64,000 nucleotides of DNA from Bagarius yarrelli (lineage: Eukaryota; Chordata; Actinopteri; Siluriformes; Sisoridae): positions 1,491,501 to 1,555,500 of the forward strand of contig VCAZ01000030.1 in the NCBI GenBank assembly GCA_005784505.1, read 5' to 3'. The notes under the pieces were generated by a model. It was not told the origin of the DNA and searched no databases. It worked only from the letters and a program-made list of their open reading frames with translations. The translations under genes were made by a program, and so were the position numbers. This document shows, in pieces, positions 1 through 14,990 of the stretch. Each line of letters begins with the position of its first letter. The stretch's first letter is position 1.

Positions 1-496
1 AAGACTAAATTTTATCTATTGAAACATTGATTCTTAAACTTCTAATGCATAAGAATATTTTCTATTGTTGTTTGTTTGTCTTCTTCAGTATATTTCCATT
101 TCAACATTTCAATCCATGTTGACAAATCAAATACTTTTGCTTTTTTTTTTTTTTTTTTTAACTCTTTTTCCAAAAGCTGAATTTCATTCAGAAAAGTGAC
201 AGTAAACACAATAGTACGGTCAAAATCTGAACGATAAAGTGTGGAATGACAGCCAACATGCTGCTGTCTTTTTGCACTGACCAGCAGCTGTGTTTTTGAG
301 TCTAGCATAAAAACATTAAATGGGAGTTACCATGGCAACTGCTCTTCCAAAGCAAGAAATAATGCATTGTTTCCATATCATTCAAGTTAAATGTTTTGCA
401 GCAGCACTGATTACACAGAAGATGTTCTGCTTACACACTTGTCAGTAAAGAAAATTGAATACAACAGACAGTCAATAAACCCTCACATCTACTGTG

Positions 497-630
497 GGGG
501 AAGTGGTGGCTTGGTGGGTAAGGTGTTGGACTCGTGTCTAGAAAGTCGGGGTTAGATTTCCAGCAAAACCAAGTTACCACAGCGGGGCCCCTAAGCTGGG
601 CGTCTGTCGAATGCCGTAAATGCGAATGAT
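497..630 (+). mobile_element. tRNA-derived SINE (family 2), truncated
   Basis: AAGTGGTGGCTTGGTGGGTAA head with GGTGTTGGACTCGTGT and a decayed B box. Related to copies at 30005 and 51078. Confidence 0.55.
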
Positions 631-684
631 TTATGTAGGACGGAATAATAGCGTTAAGTGACTAACGCCGGTGTTCATAGGTAC

Positions 685-1065
685 GTTATATGATCGGAAG
701 TATTGGGACACCTGACCATTACATCCAGATGTGTTTTTGAACATCATATTGCAGATTTATTCTTTATCATACTCATATACTACCCTTCACACTTTCCAAT
801 GAATTTCGGATTTAGCAATTCAGTATTTATGAGATTAGGCACTGATGTTGGGTGAGGAAGTCCAGTTTCAGTTAATCCCAAAGGTGTTCAGTGAGGCCAG
901 GGCTCTGTGCAGGACACTCCTGTACTTTGTCTTTGCAGCTTTGTCATGCTGGAACAGTGTTTTGGCCTCTTAGTTCCAGTAAAAAAAAATAATGTAATGC
1001 TACACCAGACATTCTGAGTTAAACTTTATGGTAACAGTTTGGGGTAAACACACTTATGTGGGTCC
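685..1065 (+). mobile_element. Tc1-related non-autonomous repeat remnant
   Basis: Contains the GGACACCTGACCAT terminal motif and segments (TGTTCAGTGAGGCCAGGGC, GTCATGCTGGAACAGTGTTT) that match a very common teleost repeat derived from a Tc1/mariner element. It is heavily diverged. Relatives are at 3835-3925, 19735-19930, 22010-22260 and 28250-28362. Confidence 0.6.
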
Positions 1066-1179
1066 AAGAACATTTGCTTAAGCATCTACATTTTACATTT
1101 AGAGCTGAGCCAGAACACCTGTGAACTGCTATGAAGGACTGATCATCTTCACCCTTTGTCTTCTGTACCATTTTAGATT

Positions 1180-1450
1180 AGATTAGATGTAACTTTATTG
1201 TCATTGCACGTCGTTACAAGGCAACAAAAGTTTCCCATACAATCTGAAAGTGATCTGTGGTCTATCCCAGGAGGATCGGGGCACAAGGTGGAACAAACAT
1301 CTGGACAGAGTGCCAATCGAGCACAGTGCACAATTACATACTGTACATACTCACACACCCATTTAGACACTTTGGACAATTTAGAGATGCCAGTCAGCCT
1401 ACCATACAAGTGTTTGGACTAAGAGAAGAATCTTTAGTACCCAGAGGACA
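1180..1450 (+). repeat. Composite dispersed repeat
   Basis: Starts with AACTTTATTGTCATTGCAC, then a copy of the CTATCCCAGGAGG...GGGGCACAAGG...GGACAGAGTGCCAAT...TTTAGAGATGCCAGTCAGCC repeat that is very common in teleost genomes. It is read as non-coding; open frames on both strands here are accidental. Another copy is at 52480-52690 and a reversed piece at 32455-32570. Confidence 0.65.
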
Positions 1451-1842
1451 CCATTAACACACAGGAAAAGCATTTAAATTTTACTTACACATAATAGAAC
1501 TAATAAAAGTCTTTTTTTTGTCTTTTTTTGTGTGAGTTAAGTAGACATACAATAACCCGAACATGTGGATTTAGATTTCTTTTGATTCTATAACAACAGA
1601 TTAGTGTTGGGTTTTTTTTGTTTTAAAAATGTTTGTGATTGATGTTTTGTCTCATGTAAAATATTAAACATTTAAAATAATTAATAATTTATAATGGATT
1701 TCGGGCTACCAAAAGCTGAAGCGTGGCTGCCTAAAGGACTATCAGGAAGTGCGATAACATATTGCGAGTCCTGTGCTACATATAGACAGATAGTTTCAAT
1801 AATGACATTTGCAAATGATGATCTGGATTTGTCTCCCTGCAG

Positions 1843-4800
1843 GAGGACACAGATCACAACTATTACACATCCAGGACCCACAGCCCTAACGATCCCATAA
1901 GCAAAGAATTATGGGTAAACATTGATCAGATGGACAAGGAGAAAGTGAAGATTCATGGAATACTGTCCAATACACACAGACAAGCAGCAGTAAGCCTTCA
2001 CACAAGTTCACAAGGAAACACACACCACACACACACACACACAAGTATAATATCTGTTCCTCAGCGTTTGCATAACATGTCTTGCCATGTTGTTCTTTGG
2101 TTGTGTAAATGTGGGAACAAATGGAGGGTAGAGAAAAGACCTTGTGTCAAGATGCTGGATATTTATAGAAATAGGTAACTGTTTCTGTTTAACGCAGCAC
2201 TTCATTCTCTCCAAACACAAGAAACCACAATTCACACACATTGAGCTTAAATAAAAAATGTAAGTAATTTAAACTAATTTCAAATGTGAACATTTCCTTA
2301 TAATATAATCAGATTTGCTTTGCCTGACCATAAATTCAGTCCAATGGTGTGTATTTATAGATAATTGCGCTTCATAAAATCTTCTTTCTAATATAAATGT
2401 CTCAATGTTCCTACCTTGATGATAATGTGCATGTTTCATGTTTTTTTCCGCACAGCGGGTCAACTTGTCTTTTGATTTCCCCTTTTACGGACATTTTCTC
2501 AGGGAAATCACAGTGGCAACTGGCGGTAAGTGAACCAGCTTCTTTTGTTTGAAAAAAATAAGCTCATTTTAAATTTGCTGTCTTCTACAGGTCACAAACT
2601 AGTTTGCTGTATCATCTTCTCTTCTTTTAAAACAGTTTGAAGATTTCTGAGGGGGGGGTTTTGTTGGAATTTGGTCCCAAAGGACACAACGTCGCTTCTG
2701 GACCATGTTCACATATAACTTCCTTTTTGCAGGGTAGAGCTTTAGCTGGCATCTGCAGATGGCACAGTGAATTGTTTTTACCGACAGTGGTTTCTGGAAG
2801 TATTCCTGGTCCCATTTAGTAATGTCAATCACTGATCATGCTGATGAGTGATGCAGTGTCTTCTGAGGGCCCAAAGACCACGGGCATCCAACTTCAGCCT
2901 TGTCTATTACACACAGAGATTTCTCCAGTTTCTCTGAATCTTCGATCTGTAGATGATGAGATTTGCAAAGCTTTTGCAATTTGACAAGGAGGAACGTTGT
3001 TTTTAAAGTCTTTCTTTTTACACACTCTTTTACAGACTGGACATTTTGTTTGTAGTCTGAGATGCTTTTCTGCCGCCACCGTTGTGTAGAGTGTTTATTT
3101 GAGTTACCTGGCTATTCGTATGTCAGCTTTTACATCAGCAAGCCATTTTCACAAGGCATGTAAACTATGTAAACTCTGGAGAGTGTTATGTGAATGAATC
3201 CTTGATTTATAGAAGTTTTTGGAATAATCAAACCAGCCCTTTTGGCACAAACACACACGCCTGAGGTTAAGTGCCATATTTTCAGATAACAATTTTTGGT
3301 TGTTTCACGTGACCATTAACTGAAGCTCTTGGCCATTTCTGAAACCTTGTGTGCTGATTGGATAACTGCATGCACTTATTATTGGTGTATTTTCCTTCAG
3401 ACATGCCATACATTGTTGTGATTTGCGGTACATGTTAATGGCTGAATCATGAATCAGGTCCTTTGGACCCCTTATGCTGTGCCTGTAGAGCTGTGAATTG
3501 GAGTCTCTGCTCCATGGCAGGTTAGCATATTTGGGGAAGGCAGCATATGTGTGTAGGAGGTAAAGAATATTTTATGCGATGCTTTAATGATTGTGCTTTA
3601 AAGGCTAGAGCTGGTCCAGAGTGGAAGTTTTATTTTACATATGAGGCAAGTAGAGAATTCAACTGATGCTCTAAGATCTGGGGAAATTTCCCCACTTTAG
3701 GACAAATAAATGTTTTTCAAACTTTGTAAAAGTATCATTGTGAGCTTATGTAGAGGACAGAATCAGTGTGCAGCATACATACGTTCTCTCACTCCAATTA
3801 AAACACCCCATATCTTCAGGGACCCAGGGGATTTGTGTAAAGTCAGTGATTGGGTCTTTTAATTTCAGTAAGAAAAGAATGTAATACTACAACACATAGA
3901 CATATGCTGGGAAGGTGTTCATATATAATAAATAATAAAAATAATATTTATAATAAATAAATGTATATACAGTATGTCACAAAAGTGAGTACACCCCTCT
4001 AATTTTAGTAAACATCTTAGTAGGTCTTCTCAAAGGACAATACTAGAAAAATAAAACTTGTGGTGCTTCAGGTACAATTCACTCATACTGACCACTGGAC
4101 GATCAACATGCCCCTGCTCATGGCAAAGTCTCTCAGAGGATTTGAGTTTTTACAGTCCACAAATACAGGCTAGGCTACATGAAAATAGGTAACCCCCAAA
4201 AACTGAATTACAGTACAGTGGCCAGGGTCATACAGAGGTTTTCCGAGAAAGGTTTTACTTAGAACAGGCCTCGCCATGGTCTAAAAAGTCCTCGTGTGGT
4301 GAGTCAGGTGCAGAAGCTGGCTTATAAAACAGACACACTAGTGCTGCCAGCATCGATTTAGAGGTTTAGAAGTGGCAGGTCAGCTTGTCAGTGCTCAGAC
4401 TATTGCCACACACTGCAACAAGTCGGTTTGCATGGCCGTCATCCCAGACAAAAGTCTCTTCTGAAGCTGGTCCACAAGAAAGCCCACAAACAGTTTGCTA
4501 AACACAACCTGTATGTTTTACCAAAGCCATGCCCTGTGGTCTGATGAGATAAACTTGTCTGGGTCAGACAGTGTCCAGCATGTGTGGTGACACCCTGGTG
4601 GGGAGTACCAAGAAAATAATTTCTTGCCTACAGTTAAACATGGTGATGGTAGCATCATGGACTGCAGTACTCATGCAGATGGTAGCTGCATGAGTACTGC
4701 TGGTACTGAGGGCTGCGGTTCATTAAAAGAAGCATGGATTCCAGCATGCATTGTAACATTCAGAAGCAAAATATGATGCCCTCCCTTAAAAACTGAGCCA

Positions 4801-6437
4801 AACAGCAGTTTTCCAACATGATAACGACCCCAAACACACTGCCTTGCTGAGAAAGCTGAAGGTGAAGGTAATGAAGTGGCCAAGTATGTCTCCAGACTTG
4901 AACCCTATTGAGCACCTATGGGGCTTTCTCAATGGGAAGGTAGCGAACCCCATGTGTATAACATCCAGCATCACCATGATGTCATTATGGAGGAGTGAAA
5001 GAGGATCCCAGCAAAAACATGTGCAGCTCTGATGAATTCTATGCCGAGGAGGATTAAGGCTGTGCTAGATAAAAATGGTGCTTACACAAAATATTGACAC
5101 TTTGGACACAGTTTTGACATGTTCACTTAGGGTGTACTCACTTTCACTGCCAGCTATTTTGACAATAATGACTGTATGTTGAGTTATTTTCAGAGGACAG
5201 TGAATCTTTACTGCACATTGACTACGCTAAAATATATCCAAGTTTCATTTCTACAGTTTTGTCCTTTGAGAAGTTATACTAAAATGTTTGCTGAAATTAA
5301 AGGAGTGTACTTATACATACTGTACTCATACATAGTGTATAACATACTGTATACTGCTGTTAAAATGACAACATTACATTTACAATCATTCTTAACTCAA
5401 ATATATCACCTGCAGAGTAGAGCAACGTTATATAATTCCTCTTTTGCCCCTGCTTCTCTGACAGCTGTTTCAGCTATCTGTCTCTGTTCTCTTGTTCAGC
5501 TGAGGCTTTTGTCTCTCTGCATAGGAAAATTCAGTAGTGCTTGATAGAGAATCACTTCTTTCCTTTTGTAATAAAGATAAAAACATTATTCTGCTGTGGT
5601 ATTTTGGCTACAGGGTAAATGAAATTGCACATTAGAATTCAACTCGGATGAAAAAAAAAAAAGTCCAGCATATACATGATAAAAACAAGTTTCTTACTTT
5701 GAAGAAATAATATGAGCCTAGAAGAGGAAGATGAAGATAAAAAAGGCAATATTCATAGAAAACATTTCACTGCAACAGATTTACCAGCATAAGAAACCTG
5801 CCAAGACAAAAGAACATTTTTTTGTTTGAGCAGGTTTGGGCTGGACAGCTACTGCAATTATGCTTAGATTTTTTTAATAAGACTCAGGGAAAAATTTTGC
5901 TGTACTTCTGTACCGACTGCTTGTGATATTATATTTTTTGGACTTGCCATCAGAAATGTGTTGTAATTATTCATATAGTCTATTTTTGGAACAGACTGTT
6001 AAAACTCAACCCACAGTTACTTGTAAAAAACACTCAGATTCATAAGACTGATACATATTGTGACATTGATGACGGAACATTCAGTGCACAAGGAGGCAAC
6101 AGTCGACGCTTATAATGCAAGTAATCTGATAAATAAATCTTAAGAAATAAAATTAAAACAAAAAACCTGAGAACGGACAACTTTCTGCTAGCAGTAATGG
6201 TATCACTCGGCCAACCCCGCAGCAAACGCTTGCAAGATGAGAAAAATAGTAACCCAAGAGCCATACAAATAATCTCACATCCTCAAGAAGTACAGGTATC
6301 AGCGGGTACCAGGAAAAAAAATATTGGTACTTATATTCGGGCTTTAAAAAATGGTATAGGTGCGTCTCTATAAAAAATAGACATATATCAACTTCACAAA
6401 AATATATAAACATACCAAAAAGATGTATAATTAAAAA

Positions 6438-6522
<85 letters not shown>

Positions 6523-9500
6523 CAAGACAGAGGCAGTGGCCAATTAAAAACATTTAAAAAGTCTTAGGAGGATATGAAACCTTGAAAGTAATAGTCTGGG
6601 TGGTGCCAGATATTATATATATACTAGATAGATAGATAGATAAGATAGATAAGATAGATAGGCACACTTTGTCATTGGAGCAAAACTCTTTGGGGTAATT
6701 CCAGTACTACTTCACAAAGTGGTTCTATTCATTCTATTTAGTATTTTTGTGGTTGGAACATCAGGCAAGCTCTATTTGTTATACTGACAGTGGCTGATAA
6801 GTGCAAACCTTAAAGCATATATAACCGGGTATTTCATTAAGGCATATAAATTGATTTTCAAAACAGTCCTGGATGAATCCATGGGTGAATGGATAGACGG
6901 ATGGATAAATGGATGGATGGATGGATGGATGGATGGATGGATGGATGGATGGATGGATGTCATAACAGAGAACAGTGTATCAGAAGTTAAAGCTTTGAGG
7001 GCCCCCACCCTGAACTTAAAAATGGCTATTACAGTAGCATGCAGAAGTTGATGCTCTTAAAACTTCTAGTAAGTTAAGTAGCATTGCGATAAGTGGATGA
7101 AGATAAATGATTAGCCTGGTTAATTTATAATCTACCATACGGATTTCTCCTTCTCAGTGACACTTTGCCATCAGTGGAGTAATGATGCTGTTTAGAGGCT
7201 TGTTCAATATATTTAAAATGAAGCACAAGGTTTAATAGTCTGCAGCATCGTTTGTTTTGTTTTGGCAGCAGCTCCTTTGTTAAATTTCACACCTGTGTGA
7301 ATCCTAATTAGCTCATTGTTAAAGCTGTCTAGTTTCAGGTCTTCTTCACTTCCTATTTTAATTAGCAAATCTAATAAAATACATATCTATTCAATCCCAG
7401 TTATTTCCATAATCTTATCAGTTAAATTCTATAATAATCTCCTGCATTAAAATTCTTATACATGCTCCTAGGTGTTGCATAAAAGGCGGAGGTATTTTAG
7501 TATCTGCTATTATGGAATATTTTTAATTATTTAAGTATATTAATATGTATAAAAATGTAATATCTCTGTCCTATTCGCTCAATGAAAACAAAATATGCCA
7601 AAAATTTAGAAAAATAAAATATAACTAAAATGTTTTCCTAAACATTTTAAAAGTTGCTTAGTAATAGATGCCATAATGGTGCATGTTCATGCGTTCATAA
7701 TTTTTTACACAGCTAAACTGCACAGGACTTGCAGGACTTTTACACACACACACACGGGGTTGTTTTTGTTCTACACAGCATTCTGTGTTAACCCTGAATA
7801 CTATTAGGTGTAAAAAAAAAAATTAGTAGTTTTATTAAAATACCTAAATCTGCCTGTCTGGTAACAACAACTATGCCACAGTTAAAGTTGGAAAAACAAA
7901 ACTCTTTTCTTCCAATGTCAACTTTAACAGAAGTTTTTACCTTTACCTGCAGGAGGAAGTGACACAAAATGAAGTGGGGGCCCCAGACAAAATAAATAGA
8001 TGAGGCTCTTCTAAAAGATTCTTCGGTTAATATGTCTTGGATACCTAAATATATATTTATACAATGCAATACTGTACAATACAATATTAAAGATACAGTA
8101 CAATCTTCATATTTACAGTAACATTAAAATGCTGTCAATATGTCCTTCATGTAATTATCGATAAGTCAATCTTATCTTCATGACTCACGGATGACATGTT
8201 TTTTTTTTCTCCTCTTTTTGCTTTTCCTTTGATAAATAATTAAGACAATGCTATGAAAAATTCAAAAAGGAATTTTGTCCGAGAGGTCCATTAATATTCA
8301 CTAAAACAACACACATATACACAACCCTACCAGACAAGCACACAAACGAAATCCTGTGGTTCTTTTAGCAACAAATTATGTTTCGGATCATTCACTGGCC
8401 CCCCCTAGGGCTCTGTGGTAGACAAGCTAACAGTGTGATCACTAGTCAGGGAAACATCCTATCCTGAAGAAGAAGCTGCGCAGCCGGTTAAGCTGATTAA
8501 TGTAAGTGTGAGATTGTGTCTTTCTAACACTCTAAGACACTAAATGATTGATGATGCTGTCTTAAATAATCACACAAAATGTCAGCATCAGTTAACCGAT
8601 ATTTTAAAGGTACATGAACAGTTTTCTTTAAATATTGTTCGACAGTGTTTGATAATAATAGATAATAATAAAAATAAATATTTAAAACAAAAAACAGCAC
8701 CAAAGAATTTGATTTTGGTGGCTTTAGATATAGTATATATTAGGTATGGGCATGATTTATCAATGATCGCTCATTGATCTTTAAGAATATTAGTTACAAT
8801 ATTAGTTAATATTAAATCGATGGATTCTTCAAAGCATATTAACGCTCTAAATTGGTAGACTGTGAATGCAGTTTATTAAAGTTAATATCACGCATCTCTG
8901 CTGCTGAACTCGCTGTTGCTAGGGCTGCGTTCGCCATTTTACCTTACCTTTTTTTTTTTAATTTTGCACGAGTTTGAATAAAGTTGTATAAATTCCAAAT
9001 CCTGTTCCATCGAAAACATTTTCTTTCTTCATCAGCAACAGCGTGATGTTTTAAAGTATGATGCTGAATGTGAACCTAGCATTATTTTGTGTTCTTTTAC
9101 TCTGACCGCAAGCATGCATTTAAGAAAAAAGAGAATCGCTAGATGAGAAGAATCAAAAGAAAGAACAGAGTGAATAGTAGAGAAGGGGGAGAGAGAGAGA
9201 GAAGTGAGAGAAAGAGAGAGAGAGAGAGAGGGAGAGAGAGACTAATGAGAGGAACTAGAAGTCCTGCATTACATAGGCATACAGTGTCCCAATATTGTAT
9301 TTAAGAAGATTGAAAAACAAAGTTGTAAAAAATAATGTGCCTACATGCGTTCTGCTGACACACACACCTGACACACACGACACACACATTTAATCCACTT
9401 TCGGAATGCGCAATGCTATCTGTGACCATAGGTCTTTTTTTTTAAGTGTATATGTTTGCACTTGTGTTACATGTGAGACTGACGTGTATGTGTCTGTCTG

Positions 9501-12500
9501 GGCTTTTGTGTGTGTGTGTCTTTGTATGTGTGTTTGTCTGGGCTTTTTCAGATGTAGTTTGTCTGGTTTATCCTGGTTTATCCCGTTAATAGAAACATGC
9601 TGGCTGTATGAAATGACGTCTTTTAAGTATATGCCGCTAGACTGTCTGCTGGATCCATTATTGAAGAGTAGTATAAGTTAGCATTAGTTACAGCATAACC
9701 TTTAAAGCTCATTTCTATGCTGTGCTGCAACACACACACACACACACACTTACAGTGAGATGTAATTCAGACTTAATTTTTCAAGGCTACTCTTTCGGTT
9801 GAATGTTGGGAGTTGACTTGCATATAAGTAGTGACACAAATGATTGTAGAACATTTAATTAGCATTTGAGCAGTTTCGCACAGAATAATAACTTGGAGGC
9901 AGTTTTTGCATCTATCAGGTTTTAAGTATTTTATAGACTAAGTAATAAACATTGTTTTTTTGGTTTTTTTTGTAGGTCTTGTTTTTCAGTGTTGATAAAT
10001 GTGTGTATGTGCTGATAATTAAGCTAGTGTTTGGCATTTGATTAGCTCCTAGATCGCACAATGAAGTTGTTAATTGCGACTATAAGGACCGTAATTAATC
10101 TAACAAAAATGTCATAATTGTGAAAGTCCCAGTGTGTGTATGTGTGTGTGTGTGTCAGTATGTGTGTTTTACTAAATGATGAGGCAAATGTACTGAATGG
10201 AAATCAGGGCTAAAGATTTTACAGCTAATTAGTTACAGCTAATTAGTTCCGCCTGTCTGCCAAGATGGAGACATTGGAAAAAAGAATTAACTGAACAAAT
10301 ATAAGCTTTGTCCTCGGTACTGATATTTTGTTAGCGGTGACAACAGTGGGCTGACATTTATACCGGTTATCAATCATTAACAGTAACATGGGATTAGCAT
10401 TCGGTTGGAATTTACTGCACAGTATCTGTTACATCAGCTTTGAAATGTCCATCTTTTGTTAATGCAATGCAGCAAATTAAACTATAAGAAGGTCACTAAA
10501 TTATCATTAATCTATTAATTTATCTTTTTTATATATTAGGAAGTAATAGTGGCATAGCATTAGTAGTAGTAAGTGTTAGTGTAAAAAATCAGTTATGTGA
10601 GCTTTTTTCATGACAAATATTGGAAATTAAACTTAAAAGTTGATATGTTTTCGTAGCTGAAACCTAAAATAACCTTTTGTCTTGACTAATTATTAGAAAA
10701 ATCAAGGAAGTGAATGATTGCATTTATATTTAACTGTCTTGAAATACGAGTAGAAGTCACATAAGTAGCAGTAGCAGTAATTGTTGTATTGGCAATGCTA
10801 ATAGCTAACTAATTACCTAAGTGACTTAAGAGGAAGAAATGCTAAAAGATGTAAGAGTATGGATAGTTGTTGTTAAAACACTAATAGTGGCTATAGTAGG
10901 AAACAATAATAGTAAAGTAACAGTGGAAAGGTAGACGTTAAAGTGACCATTTCTCATTACTCTCGTTACCCGATACCTTTTAAAAATTAAAAATTAAAAA
11001 TAGCCCCTTTCAGCCGCTAGCCAAAACACTTATGGAAAAAAGAGTCTGCAGCGTCATTGGATATATTTATCCTACAACTCCCAGGATCCCATGCAGCTTT
11101 GTTATTATAAAGTGCATCACAGACTCCACCAGCTGCGTGCATCACTAGAATAGAATAGAATAGAATAGAATAGAATAGAATAGAATAGAATGCTTTTTAT
11201 TGTCATTGTACTGTTGTACGACGAGAATAAGGCTCTCTCTTAAAGAACACACAATCATACAACAACACAGATTGAATGTAAAAGTGAGCATATAAAATGT
11301 GCCAATAGCAATGAGTCAGATAAATTAATATATGTAGTGCAGATTTAAACATTTACCAGAATGTAAACAGATATAAATGTGCAAGTAACAATGCAACAGA
11401 TATCCAACAAATAGCAACAGATTAGCGATATGAAATGTATAATGAATACACACAGATTTACAGATGTATAACAGATAGGAAGTGTTAACTGCTGATGCAC
11501 TGATATTCAATAGGCTATATACAACTGTGCAACACCTGAGTGCAAACTGAGAGGTATGTACAATAAGTACAAATTAGCCGGTATGTGCAATAAGTACAAA
11601 TAGAGCATGTATGTTTAATGAGTGCAAATAGCACAACCTCTGTGGTGTGTAGGGTTACTGAATAGTAGTGAATTAGTACCGCTGTCAACTGGTGTTCAGT
11701 TCAGTGATTGCCTGCGGGTAAAATTTGTTCCGGAGTCTGGAGGTGCGTGTTTTAGAGGACCGATAGCGTCTTCCAGAGGGCATCAAAGTGAAAAGATGGT
11801 TGCCGGGATGAGACCAGTCCCTTATGATACTGCTGGTTTGTCGTATTAGAGGCAATAAAAAGACATTAAAACGCCCACATATTATGAGGTGCAACGTTTA
11901 ATGTTTTAGATGCGCATGGACATAGAAAAACATCTTTTAATTACTTACATGGTTATTTATAAAGGTAGAGACATTGAAGGTTTAGGCTTTAAGGTTGCAC
12001 TTTAAATTGGAAACCTCTGAATACTACAGGTACTGTTTCATGTTGTGGGCTGTATATTTTTTCTTCAGGTGGTAGAACATTTGTTGCACTGTTTAAGCTT
12101 GATGCTTTTAGAATTTGATAGAAATTAATATTGGTATCGGTATTAGTATAGAAAAATACAAAACGTTCATGCTATTAGTACCGGACATAAAAAGTGGTAT
12201 CAAACCAATCCTAGTATTTAATTTTAATTTGCATTGAAAGAAAATGCTCATCATTCTGATGAATGTCGTCAGTATTTCCAGAGTGCTATCCACATTTGCT
12301 GCATTAAAGCAAGGGTCTGAATGCCAAGGCTGCACATGACTTTATCTAAGGTTTACAAAAGAGCAGGACTGAAGTACACAAAAGCACAACTCTTGGATAA
12401 GGGCTCGGACCGACACGAGAGGAAACTTTAAACCTTTACTCATCATTGTACTTTGTATCAGAGAGAAGATTGGCCTTCTTCGTCGAATAGAAAAAAATAA

Positions 12501-14930
12501 TTAATTAAATTATTTCTAAAGCCATCTTGGGCATCTACAGTATGTTGTCTTATACAATAAAAAATATTGAAAAACATTATTCATTCTCGAAATTGTTCTA
12601 CTCTCTTTGTTTCTTTTGTTCGAACTAAACTGGGTAGGAAGACTTTTATGTATGCAGCCCCATCGAACTGGGCTCTAATCTTAATGGAAATTGAAATGAA
12701 AAGACTTTGTCCATCTTTGGATCTTTTTAAAACAGTTTTTCGACAAATGGAAGACGACTCAATGGCATGTAATTCTTTTAAGTGTTCTTAGTTTGTCTTT
12801 GTTCTGTAAATCTGTGTTGAAATTAATTGCACCACTGTACATTTTGGCCAGGACATTTTAATAAAGGTTAAATAAAAATAAAATAACAATTCCGAGTTCC
12901 CCTGTATGGCAAAGAGAATGATGTTTAGGCTTGGAACTGCTGTGCTACTTTAAGGTGGCTTGATGCAGGATCACTTTTAACATTTAAACCTTTTGTGCTT
13001 TTATTTTGCAGGCTTCATTTACACAGGGGATGTGGTGCACAGAATGCTGACCGCCACACAGTACATCGCTCCCCTAATGGCAAACTTCGACCCCAGTCTG
13101 TCTCGTAACTCAACCGTCATTTATTTTGACAATGGTATGTTAATGGCCTATCATTTACACACACACATACACACACATACACACACACCAAAAAGGTAAT
13201 CAATAAATCATTCCTTTCCTTGCGCCTAAATATATAAATCAACCAAAGTATTACCTTAGGGCAATCATTTCAGGGCTTAATCAGACAGACTGATTAAATT
13301 GCAGGATGTAATGAAATTCACTCGGCATAACATCAGGACATATTATGACATTTAGTGGGCAGTGGTTGAATAAGGCTGTTTCTTAGTAAAATAATTGGTG
13401 CATGAGAGCAATGGAAATAGATTATCAATTTTTTTTAACTTAGAAATGCCAGAAAAACATTTCAGTGCCAATACTTTATATTTTTACATTAGGCATTAGG
13501 AAGGTTTCTCTGTACAGTAGCACACATACCTGCACGATGACACTTATTATGGTTTAAATTCTAAGCAGTTTGGTTTGCTTTAAGCACTGTGGATTTCTCA
13601 TTGTCAATATTGTATGCAAATATCTGCTGGAGGTATCTACACTATATGGCCAAAATGACCACCCCATCCGATCCATATGTAAATTTTCTCCAAACAATTA
13701 CCACAAATGTAAAAACATAACATTATTTCAGGATGTCTCTATTAACTGTTTTAATTGCAAAAGAGATACAATTTACAAAATCTAGGCAACATCTGTATGC
13801 ATCAGGACAGTAATAGATTAATATAACAATTAAGATTAATATATCTTACAAAACATATTTACAAATATTGATCAAATAATTATCAGTAAACATATAACAA
13901 GCTCTATTCCAAAAATCATTAGGTTTAAAAGAAGATATATATTCAGTTTATGCGGACCAAAAGTCAACAAAAATATCATTAATTTAAGCCTGTATCTGTG
14001 GTGGGTTCGGTGTATGTTGGCATTTAGTACTAACTTTTTTTACTTGTTGCAAGAATTGTACTAAACATATACAGTATTTGTGCACATTTATGGAGCCCCT
14101 GAGTTCCATAAAGATATGTTTCAATACCCACACTGTAACCCTACAGTTCCACAAAGTGTTTTAGTTGATAAGTGCGCAAGGACACAAGTGCGCTGATGTT
14201 CGGAATTGGGATGGTTTAAGGCATGTCAGCCATTTGCTTTAAACGGCAACCCTCAGACAAAAAATTGAAGGTGCCAGTAGTCTTGTTGTACACGTTATTT
14301 CATAAATAAACAATTACTTACACTTAACTTTCATATTTTTGTCTATTTTGTCTCGATCTACCCAAAAGTCCTTAAGCAAAGTGCTTAAGAGAAGCTCACC
14401 AGCGAATTAGGACACCCTATGCGCTTGCACCCCTCAGCAGGACCATGCAAGTGAGGGGCATAAGGGTGCAAGTGTGGATAACAGAAGAGGGCTATGGTTG
14501 GAGTGGGATGACTGAGCCACACTGAACAGCTCTGGGCTGACTGTACACACATTAACTGTAATGGGGAAGTTTAACGACATTAACAACATTTGGAAAAGCC
14601 AATGTTTAGCTGATTCTCTTAAGCGCTTATGATACAGTTGGAGAAATAACGGCTTCCTTTTCTCATAAGGAAAGCAAAGTACCACAACAAGATTGGTTCC
14701 AGTTGGACCGTTTAAAATGATGACACACTTTTCCCAGAAATAAACCAATACATTGATGACTTTAAAAACTGGAACTATGTCCAAATTTGTGTCCGTGTGC
14801 ATTACAGTTAACTATTTTGAAGTATTGTGTCTGAGTCTGAGACTAATCTGATGTTTGATGTGGGAAAATAGAAATGATATTGAGCTACGATGATACACTT
14901 TCTGGCAAATCGACTGAACTTATTGCTGCA

Positions 14931-14990
<60 letters not shown>

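Larger units (their letters stand above)
1..1842 (+). other. PLXDC2 intron (upstream of first visible exon)
   Basis: No PLXDC2 exon is visible before 1843, so this is the 3' part of an intron whose donor is outside the window. It holds a tRNA-like SINE (about 497-630), a Tc1-related remnant (685-1065), and a dispersed-repeat copy (about 1180-1450). The first 310 bases can be read as an 88-codon open frame on the minus strand with a poly-Lys run, but I do not recognise it and do not call it a gene. Confidence 0.7.
2526..13011 (+). other. PLXDC2 intron, 10.5 kb
   Basis: It holds Tc1-like remnants (2620-3085, 3835-3925), a Tc1-like element with both ends (3970-5322), a hAT-like MITE fragment (6165-6375), microsatellites (6446-6519, 6909-6959, 9189-9241, 11146-11191), two blocks resembling conserved non-coding DNA (about 7150-7400 and 10200-10500), a dispersed repeat (11192-11850), a MITE fragment (12115-12220) and a LINE 3' end (12567-12890). 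No exon is visible on either strand. Confidence 0.75.

Noticed and set aside
42..308. 88-codon minus-strand frame at the left edge
   Set aside because: Contains a long poly-Lys run from a T-tract and no recognisable domain; it may be repeat-derived.
14434..14802. 122-codon minus-strand open frame as a gene
   Set aside because: No family motif, no splice or promoter context, low-complexity start, and it lies inside a PLXDC2 intron on the opposite strand.
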